Shown: in pieces, positions 62,688 to 64,000 of the stretch | Numbering within the stretch: position 1 is the stretch's first letter | Layout of the letters: each line of letters begins with the position of its first letter | DNA from: Tannerella serpentiformis | GTDB taxonomy: Bacteria; Bacteroidota; Bacteroidia; Bacteroidales; Tannerellaceae | Direction of reading: 5' to 3' | Assembly: GCF_003033925.1 (NCBI RefSeq) | Contig: NZ_CP028365.1 | Span: 930,001-994,000, forward strand | DNA length: 64,000 nt | Notes under the pieces: generated by a model | What the model saw: the letters and a program-made list of their open reading frames with translations, nothing else | Database searches by the model: none | What the model was told of the DNA's origin: nothing | Translations under genes and position numbers: made by a program

Positions 62688-64000
62688 CTACCGAACGACC
62701 ACCTTCTCCGTCAGCGGGCCGACCTTGATGATGTAGGTGCCGAGGGGGAGGGTGACGGACGTGTCGCCGGCGGGGGCTTGCCAGGTGCGGTAGAGCGTGC
62801 CGGCGAGGGTGTAGACCTGCACTGCCTCGGGCGTCGGGAGGGAGAGGTAGAGCGTCGGGCCGACGGTGTAGACCTTCGCCTGCGGGGCGTAGGGCACGGT
62901 GTTGGCGACGGTCGAGAGGACGTTCACCTCGCAGCGGGCGACGATGCCACTGCCGTCTGAGGCGGCGGCCGTGATCACGGCCTTACCCTTGCCGACGATG
63001 GTCACGAGGGCGTAGTCGTCGGCGTCGGGGGCGAAGCGCAGCTGGGGCAGTGCGGCCGACTGCTTCGGGGTGAAGACTTGCACGGTGGCCACGGAGGCGT
63101 TGGTGCTCATCCACAAGAGACCCTTGTTGCGGGCGTTGTCCGGCGAGACGATGGCGGAGATGAGCGCCGTGGAGAGGTCGCCGTTGACGGTGAGCGTGGC
63201 CGGGTCGAGCGTGACGTTAGAGACTTTCACCTCGGCGGGTGGCACGACGCTGCCGTCGTTGCCCTGCTGGTGGATGGCCACTTTCAGCTCGTCCATGCCT
63301 TGCTGCGTGCGGACGGTGATCGTGCCGTGGCGCATCTCCTTGGACGGGTTGGCGGCGAGGCGGAAGGTGAACGTGCCATTGCCGCGGCCTACGGCGCTCT
63401 CGAGGCGGATCCAGTCCTCGGTCGTGGAGCCGGCCCAGAGGCGACTCGTCGCGACGCTGATCGAGCTACCGGCGCCGTCCGACGGGCCGACGGTGATCTC
63501 TTCGGGGTTCAGCGCCAGGTCGTAGTCGTATTCCTCGGATGGGGTGCTGCCGGGGCTGGGCGTGGGCTTGCGTTGGCCGGCGCGCTGGGTGAGGGTGAAG
63601 GTGCGTTCGGCTTTGCCGTCGTCGCTCTTGACGGTGAGCTTGCCCGTGCGTTCGGCGCCGGACTCATTGCGGTCGAAGCGGACGATGACGAGGCGCGTGC
63701 CCGAGCCACGTGTGGCGTCGGGGTGCATCCAGTCGGGGCTGCCGCTGATCGTCCATCCCTTGCCGGCATAGACGTTGAAGCCGACCGTGCCGCCGCCGCT
63801 GCCCATGGTCATGGCTGCGGGGTTGAGGGAGATTCCGGTGGCGGCCACGGGTGGCTCCACGGCCTTCGCGGCTTCCTGCGTGACGAGGATGTGGCGGGTG
63901 ATGGGGGTGCGGTGGCCTATCCTTCTCCTGGACGAGACCACCTGAATCGTTGCGCCGCGCTTCTTGGTGCTGGTGTTGGGGGTGACTTCCACGACGATCG
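62688..64000 (-). CDS. BACON/Ig-like repeat protein with T9SS-type C-terminal tail (start outside window)
   Basis: The last about 437 codons of a longer gene that continues past the right edge. It begins inside a BACON-like domain (RGATIQVVSSRRR ... RHILVTQEAAK), followed by two more BACON repeats (ATGISLNPAAMTM...TLTQRAG and LALNPEEITVGPSDG...AIHQQG), a BIG2-like Ig domain (VTLDPATLTVNGD...STNASVATVQ), and a C-terminal sorting-type domain (LYLSLPTPEAVQVYTLAGTL, PLGTYIIKVGPLTEKVVV). Such tails direct proteins through the T9SS to the cell surface. The protein is likely a surface adhesin or glycan-binding protein; the ligand is unknown. Confidence 0.85.
   Translation of the reverse strand, partial: IVVEVTPNTSTKKRGATIQVVSSRRRIGHRTPITRHILVTQEAAKAVEPPVAATGISLNPAAMTMGSGGGTVGFNVYAGKGWTISGSPDWMHPDATRGSGTRLVIVRFDRNESGAERTGKLTVKSDDGKAERTFTLTQRAGQRKPTPSPGSTPSEEYDYDLALNPEEITVGPSDGAGSSISVATSRLWAGSTTEDWIRLESAVGRGNGTFTFRLAANPSKEMRHGTITVRTQQGMDELKVAIHQQGNDGSVVPPAEVKVSNVTLDPATLTVNGDLSTALISAIVSPDNARNKGLLWMSTNASVATVQVFTPKQSAALPQLRFAPDADDYALVTIVGKGKAVITAAASDGSGIVARCEVNVLSTVANTVPYAPQAKVYTVGPTLYLSLPTPEAVQVYTLAGTLYRTWQAPAGDTSVTLPLGTYIIKVGPLTEKVVVR

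Overview
This 64 kb window comes from a GC-rich member of the Bacteroidales. The evidence is type IX secretion system (T9SS) genes (porQ, sprA/sov, a secreted protein with a T9SS-type tail), Bacteroidetes -7 promoter boxes (TAnnTTTG) instead of strong Shine-Dalgarno sites, and typical gene clusters (porQ-cmk-ispH, ruvA-sprA, rpsF-rpsR-rplI, ftsX-DUF3098-uppP-truB-queA-folK). A Tannerella-like oral species fits best, but that is an inference from style, not a database match. No rRNA, tRNA, CRISPR array or intact insertion sequence was recognised.

Layout. 0-9 kb: 5' end of a proline dehydrogenase gene (minus), a GLPGLI-family protein with a TonB-receptor-like partner, aspS, a NIF3 protein and a zinc-ribbon coiled-coil protein. 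9-12.2 kb: an unusual minus-strand operon of two related unknown proteins and a radical SAM enzyme. 12.5-21 kb: ispH-cmk-porQ, wbqC, the S6-S18-L9 operon, a Wzi-like barrel and plsC. 21.5-27.6 kb: miaB, then ftsX to folK. 28-38 kb: an alpha/beta hydrolase, a YafQ-type toxin-antitoxin pair, ruvA and the very large sprA. 38-46.6 kb: an accessory, repeat-choked stretch with a DUF6261-like gene and two tandem paralogous lipoproteins. 46.7-57 kb: OmpA lipoprotein, M16 peptidase, polysaccharide deacetylase, GT87-type transferase, a zeta-toxin pair, a Fic protein and a LuxR-type regulator. 57-64 kb: fbp, groES-groEL, a hairpin MITE, a TlpA-like lipoprotein and the 3' end of a BACON-repeat T9SS cargo gene.

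The most striking feature is not a gene. Almost every large intergenic gap holds a tandem array whose unit is 40-42 bp and contains a short dyad (inverted repeat). The sequence differs from array to array, but unit length and dyad design are kept. Some arrays are nearly identical copies (0.4, 4.4, 12.2, 15.7, 27.6, 54.4, 62.1 kb). Others are AT-rich and so degenerate that only the spacing of the dyads betrays them (20.8-21.4 and 50.9-51.2 kb, with a two-unit relic at 58.2 kb). 42 bp is four B-DNA turns, so the dyads lie on one face of the helix. A second system, about 27 copies of a GGGGCGTAT/ATACGCCCC palindrome arranged as REP-like doublets and tandem blocks of about 173 and 216 bp, fills 38-46.5 kb and recurs at 62.5 kb.

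Functionally the window mixes housekeeping genes with envelope and surface functions: T9SS parts and cargo, outer-membrane barrels, lipoproteins and glycan enzymes. Three small stress or defence-type modules (YafQ pair, zeta pair, Fic) are scattered between them.
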